Below are positions 1 to 10,925 of a DNA stretch of 64,000 nucleotides, in pieces (positions within the stretch are counted from its first letter, which is position 1; the number at the start of each line of letters is the position of its first letter). The stretch comes from Grifola frondosa. Taxonomy: Eukaryota > Basidiomycota > Agaricomycetes > Polyporales > Grifolaceae. Both the position numbers and the translations under genes were made by a program. The notes below the pieces were generated by a model that had not been told where the DNA came from, ran no database searches, and saw only the letters and a list, made by a program, of their open reading frames with translations. The stretch spans positions 248,001-312,000 of the forward strand of contig LUGG01000031.1 of the NCBI GenBank assembly GCA_001683735.1, in the 5' to 3' direction.

Positions 1-350
1 CCATCGTCTGCTGGAGTATCGGCGGGATTGCAGCCGTGCAGCTACCGCTGTGGCTTCTGCTCAGTCACATCAGGAGTGGATGGGGGAAATTAATCCGTTC
101 GTCAACCGATGCCTTGATAGACAGTGGTCCCTCATCCCTAAAATATTGGGTCGACTTCATGGGCCGCGCCAGGACTGCTCTGGAGAAATGTCCTCACGGC
201 GCAGTTGTATCCACCACCACTGTTCTTCGCCCTGTCATTGAAAATTTGCCGCATTTATGCGATAAATGTTCGAAGTCGGTTCCAATTTCTCTGTTTCAAT
301 TTGCCAAATTGCTGGAAGACGAGGTTGAAAAAGCAGTCTCTCAGGTAAGT
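1..350 (+). CDS. C-terminal part of a BTB/POZ-type protein (5' truncated by window edge)
   Basis: Two reading frames, joined by an apparent frameshift near base 110, give a stretch with a Tyr-Arg-Arg-Asp-Cys segment, then ARTALEKCPHG, then a C-x2-C pair (HLCDKCSK) and FAKLLEDEVEKAVSQ before a GTAAGT splice donor. Agaricomycete BTB-domain proteins usually end this way: a helical segment, ARxALxxxPxG, a Cys pair, then an F-x-K-x-L-x-x-E-V-E-K helix. The BTB domain itself would lie to the left of the window. These proteins form large expanded families in mushrooms and their substrates are unknown. Assignment rests on pattern memory only, and the gene may be decayed. Confidence 0.45.
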
Positions 351-994
351 AGCATTTCTTCGGGATGGAATAGAGCCTTTATTGATGTCCTGCGTCCAGG
401 TTGTACTCAAGGTAGAGGATTGACGGATCTATGACATGATGTGGACCGAAGGTCAGCTCCAAGATGTGCATGATGTCGAATGGATTAATTAAATTGAAAT
501 AAAAAGGAGGCCATATAGGCATTATAAAGGGATGTAGCATGTTGAGAAGAATGTATCTCGATACGCGGAATGCTGTCATTGGTCGTTCATGGTCTTCCCA
601 GATTACATAGCAAGGTATTTTCAATGGAGCAGGACGAGTGTATTTCTGCGCAGATGTCCAGTATGAATATCAGCCTATACAATTTTACGAGTACAGTGTG
701 ATTCGGAGTTTGATTCGGCTGCACCGTACAGCTAAGTGCTAAGTAAGGAGGAAGATTTGGGTGGACCCAATAATCCACGATTCGTCCATTTGATATGTGT
801 GCCGTGTATGGCATGCTAGCGACGTGGGTTCTGCATCAGAACGAAATTAGCGGACAGCTCCTCTGTCGCATCGGAATGGACGCACCATCATCGTGTGTTT
901 AATTTGTTAAATCACCCAGCAGGATTACGGGAGAATGAGGCTGAAGGGTGACATCGGTTTTGATTAATACGCAAAGTTGAGGATGGCTGGATGT
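351..994. other. Gene-poor stretch
   Basis: Short overlapping frames only. I see no conserved motif, repeat or RNA gene here. Confidence 0.4.
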
Positions 995-2160
995 CTAATG
1001 GTCATGTCGATGTCCGACTGACGCTTGACGCTTGACTAACAATTTGTAATCGCCCCCGCTGCAATACAACCACTCGGGTGTCGATATGATAGTCACGGTA
1101 GCCGGTTTTTTGTTCCTCCGACTTGATTGCCGAGCAGCCCGAAGGGATTTGCCAAGAGGTCGAGCCGGAAGACGACGACGACGACGATGGAAGGAATGAA
1201 GAGCTAGGAGAGTAGGAGAAGGAGACGATGATGCGAGAGAGGTCGGGTATGGGGAATAGTGCGCGGTCTTCGGAACATTAGAATGGCGAGAAGTTCCAGA
1301 AATAATGTCCTGCCTGCGGGCCAGTTCCGTGAGAAAGCTGGAGCCGGAGCAATGCAGCCAGTCATCGAAGGCGAGAAAGATGGTATATTTCTGGTCCGTC
1401 AACAGCCATCAGGTGATTGTCATGAGCCCCCACGTCGACTGTAGAGTGACCGGAAGCCACAGCAATGTCTGGCTTGGGAGACGAAATGAGAAGTTCGTCA
1501 GACTGTGTCAGTTGCGGACGGTGGCTAGGACACAAGATTAGTCAAACTGGAACATAGGCCCGATAATGATGAGACCTCACCTCAGTAAAACCCGCATTCA
1601 AATCAACGAGGTTTCGCTGATCAGTTACTGGCAATATGGAACGCTACCCATATAATCGATATGAGTTCTAACCAAAAAGTGCAAACAGTATGTCGTTTTG
1701 GTGATCACATCGTCGAGGCTGATGTTACCGTCGTCGATGTGGAAGTTGCCATTTTCATTTGTAGGCCTCATTTGCAGGCCTCTTTCACTGCCGAGTTTGA
1801 CGTCGTATGTCTTGATCTTGCGTGTGTTCAACACATTGTACAAATTTGGGACAGTTGTACTTTTGACACCCGCATTGAGTACATTAGACGAAAGGGCTGA
1901 AGGATGATATGGAAAGTTATCAGTATGTGAATGTGAAGGTGCTGAACTGATGGTACGAGCTCGAAGCATAACCCGGAGAAGGCTCTGGATCGCACGCATA
2001 GCATGTTGTGAGTGTCGACCATAAGTCTTATAACATGAATATGTATAGGTGTTTGAGAGCAAGCGCTGAGCAACGAAGTAAGGTGAGTACGCTCTGGAGA
2101 GCTGGGTCTTGAGGACAAGAGTGGGACATTCTGATGAGGTAGAGACTCCTTCGTACCCTA
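995..2160 (-). pseudogene. Broken chimeric zinc-finger family copy A
   Basis: Read on the minus strand, the upstream half (about 2160-1660) resembles the protein encoded at 18749-19282 (shared GSERGLQM...N.NG.F.IDD, DDVITKTT). The downstream half (about 1620-995) resembles exons 2 and 3 of the zinc-finger gene at 24380-25888 (NLVDLNAGFTE, then IISTPEWLYCS). The first zinc-finger Cys pair has become CSGGDY where the intact gene has CSECNY, and the frame breaks soon after, so no zinc finger can form. The join between the two halves falls inside what is an intron in the intact gene. Probably non-functional. Confidence 0.65.
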
Positions 2161-2790
2161 CTTATAGTGCTGAGGACAATGGGGAGCGGAAACAAACACA
2201 CGAGAGTGCTTTGGTTACAAAGCGCGTAAATGAACAACGAGTCCCAGGCCACTAGTTTCCAAACGGCCACGGTGGCGCAGTCAGCATTCGCCAATGTGGC
2301 CACCGCTTGCCGCCAACTACACAAAATCTATCACGTCAACATGCTCCACTCATAAGAATTGAGATAACCTAGTTGACTTTTGGTAGGTTCGCTGGCGGAT
2401 TAGCCACATCTGGTCCCGAAGAGCACAAGCGACCACCAACACGAGGATTCACGATCAGCCTGTTTCTCAACAATCGAGCCGCGACTACTATGGGTTCTGG
2501 TGGCCGAAAACAGCTTGAGAATTGACTTAACGTGCTTTGTGTCAAGCTGCTCTTGGCTCCGGCCATAGGCAGCCCTGATCAATGTAATCGATGCTCCGCA
2601 CGTCAATCATAATGCCTTACCCTTTGCATTGTCCACTTCTGAGCATGCAGTGTGCAACACATAGCCGAAGAGACAGCCTTGCGCGATTTGATATTAGTGG
2701 CTAGCGAAAACGCAGATACAACGAAAAGAGACGGCAAGGAGTGCTCACTTAAACATATCCACATCCTCGGATGCAAATTGAAATGGCGAC
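1660..2790 (-). repeat. Segmental duplication, other copy at about 28540-29480 (inverted)
   Basis: The reverse complement of this block matches the plus strand at about 28540-29480 over nearly its whole length. Shared landmarks are CTAGCCACTAATATCAAA, GCGCCACCGTGGCCGTTTGG, the TATA-like ACTATAAGTAGGGTACGAAG, and the following ATG (AGAATGTCCCACTCT). The duplication therefore covers promoter and 5' coding sequence of the zinc-finger-associated family. Confidence 0.7.
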
Positions 2791-2884
2791 GCACCATTCC
2801 GTTCGTTGCTAGAGAATGAACTATCATCAGCCGTCCGAGCCATTGAAAAGCAGAACCCGCCATCATTAAGAGGTACCAGCCTAT

Positions 2885-3690
2885 GCGCATTTTCCTCGTC
2901 CGGTCCGATGTAAGGCTCGCCTACATCGTCCAGATTCTAGTCGACCACGCAACGAGACGAGGTCTTGCAATGACGTTTCAGCGGCGCGTCAGGGCAGCTG
3001 CAACGTATCCCACAACCACTGTAATATGGGATCCCGCGCTTCAATCAAACCATACTGAAATCGACAGTGATCTCCTATCACTTGGAGCGGAAGGCCAGAA
3101 TAAACGTAATCGACTTCCCGCATGTGTATATGCCGCTCTACGTCCAAGTGACGCTTCACCTTTGTAATCGCAATCGCTGCAGTACATCCACTCAGGCGTC
3201 GATATGATAGTCGCAGCAGCAGCCTTTTTGTTGGAGGATGACTCAAGGGAGGTCATATCGGGCGATCTTCGGAGCAGAAGAATGGCCAAAACCTGCAGAA
3301 GTAATGTGCTACTGCCAGGACAGGGTCTGTGAGGAAGCTCGAGCCGGAACAGTCGCAGCCAGTCATCGGAGATGAGGAAGATAGTACATATTCTCGTCCG
3401 TCAACTCCGCCGGTTAATTGCCATCAGACCCTGCGTCGACTGTAGAGCGACCAGTAGCCAAAGACATGACTAACGTGGAAGACGAGACGCTCACCAGAAT
3501 GTGCGTTAGTTGCAAAAGGTAGCTGGGATATTAGATTAGTCAAACTAGAACATAGGCACGATAATGAGGAGGGCTCACCTCAGCAAAACCCGCGTTCGAA
3601 TCAAGAAAGTTAGCTGCTCAGTCCACTGGCAACGTGAGAACGCTACCCATAGAATCAATGTTAACTGCAGTCAAAATCATTCGAACAGTA
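2885..3690 (-). pseudogene. Broken zinc-finger family copy B (3' part)
   Basis: On the minus strand this carries the same succession as exons 2-3 of the intact gene at 24380-25888: a splice-acceptor-linked segment with a following GTGAG donor, then NKKAAAATIISTPEWMYCSDCDYK, which keeps the first C-x2-C pair. After this the frame is lost at the place where the finger His residues should be, and further stops follow. It lies next to copy A in the same orientation, so the two look like a decayed tandem pair. Confidence 0.6.
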
Positions 3691-4336
3691 CGTTGACGTA
3701 CCAACCACTACCACCGTCACGGCACAGTTCGTGGGCTGGGGCAAATTTTTGGACTAGCGCAGGTCTGTAGAGAGTGAACCCTAAACATAACTGCTCCACA
3801 GGGTCGAATCAAGGTCAATGAAACCTAGGATGTCTCCTTGCCAGTCGTCGACCGCAATTGAGCTGCGGCAGCAGTGACAGAAGAGAATACTTGAGTGAGG
3901 TCATAATGAAGGTAGCTCTACGATGGACCATCGGTACGGTAAAGAGTGGAGGCTCTCACCCGGAGAAAGTGCATTGTGGGCATATCGAGGAGGCATCATC
4001 GCACGCTCTGTCTTTCAACGCTGCTCAAGTTGCTTAATTTGGCGATGGAGGTCGTTATTAAATATTGCTTAGTACTAAGTAGTTTAGAATTCTGCATAGA
4101 GAAACACGATACCGAATTCCGAGTAGTGGTTTGGACCTCGGCCACGCCATCGGAAGCATAAGACCAGGGACCTCCAATCTGAACAGGTTTGAAGTTACTG
4201 TATGCACGGGAGTCCGCCTGTAGACTTATAGCAGAGTTGATTTTGCATTGAAAAGTAGGCGCGTTTAATGCTTCTCAAGTCTAGAGCTGATATGGTCTAG
4301 AACTATGAATCAGCCGTCGCCCAAGTCGATACCAGA
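3691..4336. other. Spacer between zinc-finger relic and U2 gene
   Basis: No recognisable coding sequence. Only short frames without conserved motifs. Confidence 0.4.
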
Positions 4337-4446
4337 GGAGTTGTTTGTCTCTATTAGGATCCAAAGCCTCCGCCTTCCTCTTTCGGTTGGATCACTCACT
4401 CATCCAACGCAAATATCGTCGGTGGTCCGTGCGGCACCCTCAACAG

Positions 4447-4454
4447 TATAAAAT
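4447..4454 (+). promoter_or_regulatory. TATA-like element of U2 gene copy 1
   Basis: TATAAAAT lies about 25 bp before the predicted U2 5' end and is preserved in all three copies. A second conserved block (GTCCGTGCGGCA) lies just upstream and a third (TTTGTCT..TAGGATCC) about 125 bp upstream of the RNA start. By position these are the likely promoter elements. Confidence 0.6.
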
Positions 4455-4473
4455 CGACGCGCGGACATCCAGA

Positions 4474-4660
4474 ATCTTTACCACTCTGGCCTTTTGGCTT
4501 AGATCAAGTGTAGTATCTGTTCTTAATAGTTTAACCACTATTATAGAGGCACTGCCTCTATTATTGGTTATCTAATTTTTGCCGCCCTTGATTCCTGTGC
4601 TCTGCTTGCAACACGGGAACATGATGACCTTGCTATTGCAGTATCGGCTTGTGTCGTCGG
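4474..4660 (+). ncRNA. U2 spliceosomal snRNA, copy 1
   Basis: U2 pairs with the intron branch site in the spliceosome. The 187-nt RNA shows GGCCTTTTGGCTTAGATCAA, then the branch-point recognition segment GTGTAGTATCTGTTC, stem IIa with paired AGAGGC/GCCTCT, the Sm-protein site AATTTTTG, and the loop TATTGCAGTA bound by U2B''. The 3' stem closes with GATGAC pairing GTCGTC. The 5' end was set by the conserved ATC(N)TTACC start and its distance from the TATA box. All hallmark parts are intact, so it could be expressed. Confidence 0.92.
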
Positions 4661-4770
4661 GGGATCCTTTTGGTTTCCTTTTTTTTGGTTGCTTGTTTCT
4701 TGTTCTTTTTGGAGTACTTTGTGACCAGTCATTGGACTGGCAGCTCGGTACCTCAAATGGAACATGAATT

Positions 4771-5280
4771 CGTGAATGTTTTCTATTCAAGTGTGTTATA
4801 TGACGGTTTTTGCTCGCATAGTACTATAAATGGTGTTGACGGGTTCGTGCCGGTCATGTTCGTTGCTTAGGTCTCTGGTAACTGAACTAAGAATATACTG
4901 GTATACCACTGCAAGCCGTTGAAGGCACAGCGAGTGTGTTATAGTCCCGTTGTTGATCTGCGCTTGAGGCAACCGCCATCTCCCATTTCTGGTGTTAAAT
5001 AGGATGGCACAACGGCGGTTTTTCAGAGCTCTGAGTATACTGGACCTCCCGACGAGAGCTGAACGTTGAACGTTGATGGCAGCTCTGTGCATGAATGACA
5101 AGCCGCTTCTAAGTTTGCCACCCACCTCCCCGACAACCCCAAATGGCAAACACTGCGAGGTCCTCGATGTACCTGCATGCAGATGCTAAGATCAGGGGCA
5201 AACCAAAAATTGCGAGACGTCTCGCCGGAAGTTATAGTGCGCCCTACAACAATACTCGTACACTTCGACGCTGGAATTGC
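4771..5280. other. Spacer
   Basis: No supported gene. The right end is the 3' flank of the KPWE-motif gene. Confidence 0.4.
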
Positions 5281-5975
5281 CTACACCGACTCGAGCGCGC
5301 CGTCGACCTCCCACGGTTTCTTCCTCGGGGCACTATCGACTCGCTTGGTGTTTCAGACTGGTAGTAATGTGAGCGGAGACATACGGGACAAGAGGGATAT
5401 GTTACGCACGCTGAGTTCATTGGGGATGACGCGGTTATTCGGAATCTGGTCAGTCTTGCCCTGCTCTATCAACGTCTTCAACTCCGCGAAACTCAGAGTG
5501 TGCGCTTCTCCGCTAGCATCGCTGGCCTCCGGTTGATTTACAGCCGCAACATGTACGTTGGAGCTCGCAGACGACCCGTCGCACGAAGGCCGTTCGAGAG
5601 AGCGCACTTCGTCCACAGTGACGGAATACCCGGTCATCCTAGGGGATAGTCATAGCGACACTAAGCTCAACGATTATTCAGAAGCATGCCACCGCGCTCA
5701 CCGATTGAAGTAAAACACCTGGGTACGACGCAGGATCTCCGCCTTCTCCTCTTCCGATTTCCCTCTGCACTAGACAGTATGCCTGCTAGACCTTGCTTGC
5801 AAAACACCACCTCGTTAGTAACAATGACCGGTGCGCACAGTCGCGAAAAGGGATAACAGACCTGATATACACTGTCTGTCGCGAACGGATAGTTCGCAAA
5901 CAATTGCAGTGCGTCGGTTGTTCCGCTGGTCGACGCGGATGACGCGGATGATGCTAATGACTCCGTAGTCTCCAT
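5281..5975 (-). CDS. PEX14-like KPWE-motif peroxisomal protein (PEX39-like)
   Basis: Exon 1 starts METTES and holds LQLFANYPFATDSVYQ. After a 70-90 nt intron come QGLAGIL and EILRRTQVFYFNR, then a third exon with SFAELKTLIEQGK and IPNNRVIPNEL, and a last exon ending RKKPWEVDGALESV. The SFAE...IP...KPWE order matches the fungal family with the [KR]PWE motif, recently linked to PEX7-dependent import of PTS2 cargo into peroxisomes. The frame is interrupted once, after LAGILSSA: one extra G in the GGG run near 5760 would restore AEGKSEEEKAEILRR, so I treat this as a sequence error. The start is the first ATG in frame. Confidence 0.7.
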
Positions 5976-6276
5976 TTCCCGATATCGCTTCACAATATGG
6001 CGAATAGTGTCGAAACCTGAGCTCTGCGTTTTGTAGAACGAAAGCTTGAAACTGGGTCTAGCAACTCAAGCCGAGCTTAACTCCGGCACTTTCGCAGCAC
6101 GTGATCGCGTTACATTAACGTGTCTCGCGTTTTATGTTTTCTAGTATTCATTTCTGTTCCTTGATAGCACAACAAAAACTGGATAGGATTACAAAGTATA
6201 CAATTGGTGCCATGAGGAGAAAGAGCACATCCCACTCTCACCGGCACCTGCCTACTACACCCACATCATTTCCTTT

Positions 6277-7388
6277 TTACGAGTGGGTCCAGGTGGGTTT
6301 CCTCTTCTCCGCAAACGCAGACATGCCCTCCTTCTGGTCCTTCGTGGCAAACATCCCATGGAACAGCCTGCGCTCATACCGCAAGCCTTCCACAAGAGTG
6401 TGCTCGTACGCGGCATTGACCGCCTCCTTGCCCGCCTGCACCGCGATCTGGCTCTTGCTCGCAATGGTGCTCGCCATCGCGACCGCCTCCGCCACGACCT
6501 GGCCCTCACCCTCACCCACGACACGCGACACCATGCCCCACCCGCCGCCTCTTGCGCGTTTATGTTCCGGCCTGTCAGCGTCAGTTCCATCGTGCGTGAC
6601 TTCCCGATCGCACGGGCCAGACGCTGCAAGGATTGCATTAGCAGCTGAAGATATGCGACGGCGTTCGCACGACGCACCTGAGTTCCACCTCCTCCGGGGA
6701 TCACGCCAAGGTTAATTTCGGGCTGGCCGAATACCGCCTGGGAGACGCGAGGATGATGTCACACATCAGCGCGAGCTCGCATCCGCCACCGAGCTATTAG
6801 TGAAGTATGTGTGAGCGTGCGCAAGGCAGGCGTTTCATGAAGGGCGTACCGCGTAGCCGCTGACCGCGGCGATGATCGGCTTGCGGAAGCTAGTCATGAG
6901 CGACCAGTTCTCGAGGAACCTGTTCTTGAACACGTCCGAGACTGCGCATATTAAGCATTGGCACGCACGGAAAGTGCACGAAATGACGACGCACATTCCT
7001 TGTCCTTCATCTCCTTGATGTCCGCACCCGCTGCATGACGCGTGAGCATCCCCTCCATGCACGACGTCCTCTAGGAGCATGCACAAGACTCACCCGCAAA
7101 CGCACGCTCGCTGCCCGTCAGCACGAGTGCGCGCACGTCGTCGTCCGCATCGAATTGCGTGAGAGCGTCGTTGAGCTCTGCGAATAGGGGCGAGCAGAGC
7201 GCGTTGAGCGCCTTGGGACGGTTCAGTGTGATCTGCCCCACGCCTGGTGCAGGACGCGAGGTGAGGATAAACTCGTACTGCTTGGTAGACATCAGGCGGA
7301 GGCGCAAGTGCACAGAGCTGCTGAGGCTGGTGCGGGCGGAGAGCGCGCTGGTGCTGGTGCGAAAAGACAAAGGGCGTAGGAAAGACAT
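6277..7388 (-). CDS. ECH1: Mitochondrial enoyl-CoA hydratase
   Basis: Crotonase-fold enzyme that hydrates trans-2-enoyl-CoA in beta-oxidation. The N-terminus [20 protein letters not shown] is rich in Ser and Arg without acids, like a mitochondrial presequence. Motifs follow in order: [12 protein letters not shown], the oxyanion-hole segment [20 protein letters not shown] and FGQPEINLG with the two catalytic Glu, then RLARAIGKS and a C-terminus ending KRKPTWTHS. Four or more short introns are visible. Two single-base losses interrupt the frame, both in G runs (before VFGQPE near 6760 and before GMVSRVV near 6535). With them restored the protein is full length, about 290 residues. Homologues include human ECHS1; ECH1 is used here in the fungal sense. 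Confidence 0.88.
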
Positions 7389-7637
7389 GGCAAGCTTTGT
7401 AATGCTGATCAGATGGTGCTGTCGACTCCGAGGGAAAGAGAGAGCTCGGCGGATTCTCGCAGAGTGACGACTGCTTAAAGCAGCCTGAAATGGCGGAAAA
7501 GAACCGGAAGCATGTGAGCATTCCCCAGGTTCCCCACACACCTCCGGCTCATAGATCACCACGTGAATTCGGGTGTTTCAAAGGAAAACGGGATCTGAAT
7601 TACGAGGCATAAAAGATGAGTTAGTCGAAAATATAAT

Positions 7638-7726
7638 GATGAGAGTGGGATTCGAACCCACGCCCTTGCGGACCAGATTCCTCAAGCACCTTAGTCTGGC
7701 GCCTTAGACCGCTCGGCCATCTCACC
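7638..7726 (-). tRNA. tRNA-Leu (anticodon AAG) with ~10-nt intron
   Basis: The acceptor stem GGTGAGA pairs TCTCATC, the D arm is GGCCGAGCGGTCTAAGGC, and the anticodon stem CCAGA pairs TCTGG. A 17-nt loop reads CT-AAG-G plus about 10 intron bases at the usual place, one base 3' of the anticodon. The long variable arm (class II) and the T arm GTGGG-TTCGAAT-CCCAC are complete. CCA is not encoded, as expected for a nuclear gene. Confidence 0.95.
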
Positions 7727-7789
7727 ATGGGAGCCGCCCGTGATCTGATATCTATAACTATGATTGGCCAAAGCAGGCAACAGCCCAAC

Positions 7790-8383
7790 AACGCCACAAT
7801 ACAAGGTTATGGTCCAACTCGCAGTTTGCCATATCTCCACTTAGAAATATTATGATCTTCAGCAATAATTATCGAATACATCATTACTGGTTACAACTCA
7901 TGTTGATTGACAATGGCAACACCTTGAAGTCTGGAGTGAACTTGATGAGGATAGATGGATAATTCGGAAGCCCAAAGCTAGTTATACGATAGATGAAACG
8001 AAGAGATTGTTAACGGTCTCCTGCAGCGACTGCAGGTAGCAGAGTTTATTGTGAGGCAGATGGCAGAGGTATGACGTACACACTTGTGAAGAAGGAAAAG
8101 CGCAGCGTGACCAAGAAAACACACCGACGATAATTTTGTTTGGGATGTATCCAATATATAAAGTATGATACAGACTGCACGGAGTCTCCAAGGATAGGTG
8201 TCGATGTTATACAGCCAGCTTCATATATGTAATTTGCGAACAAAGGATTTGGTGAGAAATGGATTCATGGGAGAGTCTGGACAGGCCAACGAAATATTGT
8301 ATTCATCTCAAGTAAATGAATTGCTGAATGTTTGATATTGGATTCGACGAAAGCGATTGAGCGTACTTACTAGCCTTATCCAG
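7790..8383. other. AT-rich spacer
   Basis: No gene seen. Short frames only. Confidence 0.4.
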
Positions 8384-8925
8384 TCAACGACGCTCACAAC
8401 CGGCCTTGATCGCAGCAAATATCTGTTTGAGTCGGTTGGCTCCCCGCTCCTCCAAAATATCACAATCCCAGCGATCCGCTGGGGCGGTGTCGGTAATAAG
8501 ATTCGTGTCGGTCTTAATGTGTGGAGGAAAGATGCGGCCGCCCTCGGCGTGATAAGCACACAGCCGAGTGCCAAAGACACTGGCTGCATGCAAAGTCGGA
8601 AGAAGGCAAGCAGGGCGAAGATCACGGAGGCGCTTGCGGACTAGTATGTCGGCCTCCTCGCGAGCAGAGGCGTAGGAGATCTTCCCTGGTGCCTTGATTT
8701 GTTAGGATGAAGACAGGTCGGCCATCGAAGGAGACCTCATATCCTACAGATTCGGCTGAATCTCCATACCGGAGGATGGTAAGAATGGGTGCAACTGTAA
8801 AATCGGTGTCGACAGGAAACTCCGTGCAGAGAAGTTTTTATAGGGTGCAAAATAGCGTTCTCTTGGGGATTGACCGGGACGCTTTGGAATTGTTTCACCA
8901 CCTTGGACGGCCAGATATGGTCCAT
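8384..8925 (-). CDS. Fungal orphan protein with PD-(D/E)XK-like core (damaged copy)
   Basis: Minus-strand reading begins MDHIWPSKVVKQFQ, continues EFPVDTDFTVAPI, YGDSAESVGYE, RPVFILT, EEADILVRKRLRDL, and ends HAASVFGTRLCAYH and ADRWDCDILEERGANRL. This matches a family of roughly 200-residue proteins common in mushrooms, in which an acidic residue, a beta strand with (E/T)(V/I)K, and a terminal AxRW motif are typical. The paralogue at 38662-39219 has the same C-terminal layout. The frame shifts at least twice; one is an extra A in ACAAATCAAGG near 8695, where ILTIKAPGKISYASAREE is the expected reading. Function unknown. The nuclease-like fold is inference. Confidence 0.5.
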
Positions 8926-9250
8926 GCAGTCCGGAAAGAAATTAAGAACGATTACGGGTAGAACACTGGGAGAGCGGAGGATGTGAAAGTTCGTTATAGG
9001 ATTTTCTCAATATTTTCGACGACAAGTGATATGACATATCACTTACTGAAATGCATATTATTCCCAAATCAGCCTCCTTCTCCACCATATTCACACCACT
9101 CAACCGCGTCTCGACGGTTACGATCGTATTTGTGCTTTCCTCTACCTAATCACTAGCTGTTTCCCGAGCGACTCTTACTTGTCTGCACATTTTCCCAAAG
9201 CACATCATATTCGAGTTTCCTAGAGAGGTGGCGTCTTCCCTTAAGCCAAG

Positions 9251-10925
9251 ATGTCTCATGTCAATAAGATAGCTGCTGAGCGGAACCTACGGACGCTCCT
9301 TGACCTTGTAAATCAACCCGGAAATGGCGAGCAGCTTCGGTGAACATCGCTGTTCACCTACTCATCTCTCGCATTTCCAGACGTCTGTGCGGATTGCAAG
9401 GCACGGCATCCTCGATGGGCTTCCCATAATTTAGGCATATTCATCTGGTGCGTCATACATTCTTCTGAGGATGGTTGTTAGTCAACTGGATCGTTTCTCA
9501 CAGTCTACCGTGTGCGAGCATCCACCGCAAGATGGGGACGCCATTTCGAAAGTGTACGTATTCCTTCTCCGGATATGCGCTCGTTTTGAACTTTCACAGG
9601 AAGAGTGTGACCTTAGATTCGTGGTCTAAAGAACAAGTCGAAGTTCGTGCCCTACCTGATATATCTCACCACGCTCAATGCTGACCACCTATTCGTCAGT
9701 TCATGAAGGACAGGGATCGTCCAACGCAAGCAATTTACAACCCGAACAAAGGCGGCATCCACCACCCACGAATATGATGGAGTCGGAGCGGGACAGCGAA
9801 TTGGAGAAGTTCATCCGAGGTTGGTCAATCTCTCATGCGTTTGTCTTTCGCTGACGGCGATGTTCTGTAGCTAAGTATGAGTACAAATCGTTCATGGACC
9901 GATCGACTCAAGTTTCGGCGATACTTGGTCCTTCGCGATCGTCGTCAGGGGGTCTGAGCGCCTCCCGGTCGTCTTCAAGCGCGCTCGACGCGTCAAGATC
10001 GGCCAAGGTGGCGGCGCTCCTGGGTCCATCGAGGTCGGCGTCCAGCAGGTTGTCTAGAGCGCAGACGGTGCCGGTAGTGGGTGCTGAGCCGTCGACGTCG
10101 TCTGCACCTTCGGCTCCCCCTTTGCAGTCTCACAATCGCAGATCAGGCCAGCGTCGCAGCCCGCTCCCGTTCCCCCTGCGCAAGCGCCACCTCAACGATC
10201 ACAGCCCACGTCGAGCACTCCACTCTGGAATGACCTTGCATCCCTACAAGCGCCTGCTGCAAACTCTTCACTCCCCTTACAATACGCCACGCCGTCCGTC
10301 TCCTTACCCGCTCTCGCTTCGCCGAACCCCAACACGGATCTCACAATTAGGCCATCCATGGCACCGCCAATGAGCGCCATGAGTATGAACATGGGTGGGG
10401 GCGCATCGCCGCTCCTGCCCATGCAGTCTTTCACGCCCACAGTGGCCTCAAGTATCAACCCGTTCGCACAGCAGGCCGCATACGCCTCACAGCAACCGAC
10501 ATATTCCCCACAACCAGCCTTTACACCGCAGGTCCAACCGCAGGTGTTCGCCGATGTTCCAGCCACAAGGCTCCCCGATGTTTCAATCACAAGCTTCACC
10601 GGTGTTCCAGCCGCAGAGCTCCCCAATGTTCCAGTCGCAACAACTTGGGCCGTCTCCATTGCAGATACAGATCCCGCTTCCCCCGGCTGGGAACCCGTTC
10701 CTTCAGCCGCAGCAGTTGGGGCAGACGCCATATGGGCAGCCCCCACCTTCACCGTTCGCACAGCCACAGATGCAGACGCAGATGCAACCGCAGATGCAAT
10801 CACAGATGCAACCTCAGATGCAGCAGTCGATGTTCACGCCGACGAATCCATTTGGTGCATGGCCTCAGCAGCAGCATCAGCAGCAGCAGGGCGGCTTCCC
10901 TGGACAGCACTGGGGCGGAATGTGA
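9251..10925 (+). CDS. Arf GTPase-activating protein with Gln-rich tail
   Basis: Stimulates GTP hydrolysis on Arf in vesicle traffic. It starts MSHVNKIAAERNLRTLLDLV. The zinc finger is C-A-D-C, 16 residues (KARHPRWASHNLGIFI), then C-L-P-C, followed by ASIHRKMG with the catalytic-type Arg and TLDSWSKEQV. The domain ends at SELEKFIRAKYEYKSFMDR. A Ser-rich middle and a tail of repeated QPQ.SPMFQ and QMQPQ units follow, ending PFGAW...HWGGM. The first intron seems to have a GC-AG donor (ATG|GCGAGC). The frame slips at a CCCCC run near 10125 and again near 10545; both sides are clearly coding. Closest types are the yeast Age2/Gts1-like ArfGAPs. Confidence 0.85.

Larger units (their letters stand above)
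4337..4770 (+). repeat. U2 snRNA repeat unit, copy 1
   Basis: About 430 bp shared with 22962-23393 and, in reverse, 17556-17978. The shared part starts at GGAGTTGTTTGTCTCTATTA, covers an upstream promoter block, the U2 gene and about 110 bp of 3' flank, and stops soon after CTTTGTGACCAGTC. Sequence outside these limits is unrelated between copies. Confidence 0.8.

Noticed and set aside
10192..10803. 203-codon minus-strand frame opposite the ArfGAP tail
   Set aside because: It is the mirror of the Gln/Pro/Ala-rich coding repeat on the plus strand. Its Ala/Val/Gly-rich composition is what such a repeat gives in antisense.
10740..10890. CAG/CAGATG-rich repeat as a possible CRISPR-like or satellite array
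   Set aside because: Repeat units encode in-frame QMQPQ and QQQ in the ArfGAP tail and there are no spacers. It is a coding microsatellite.
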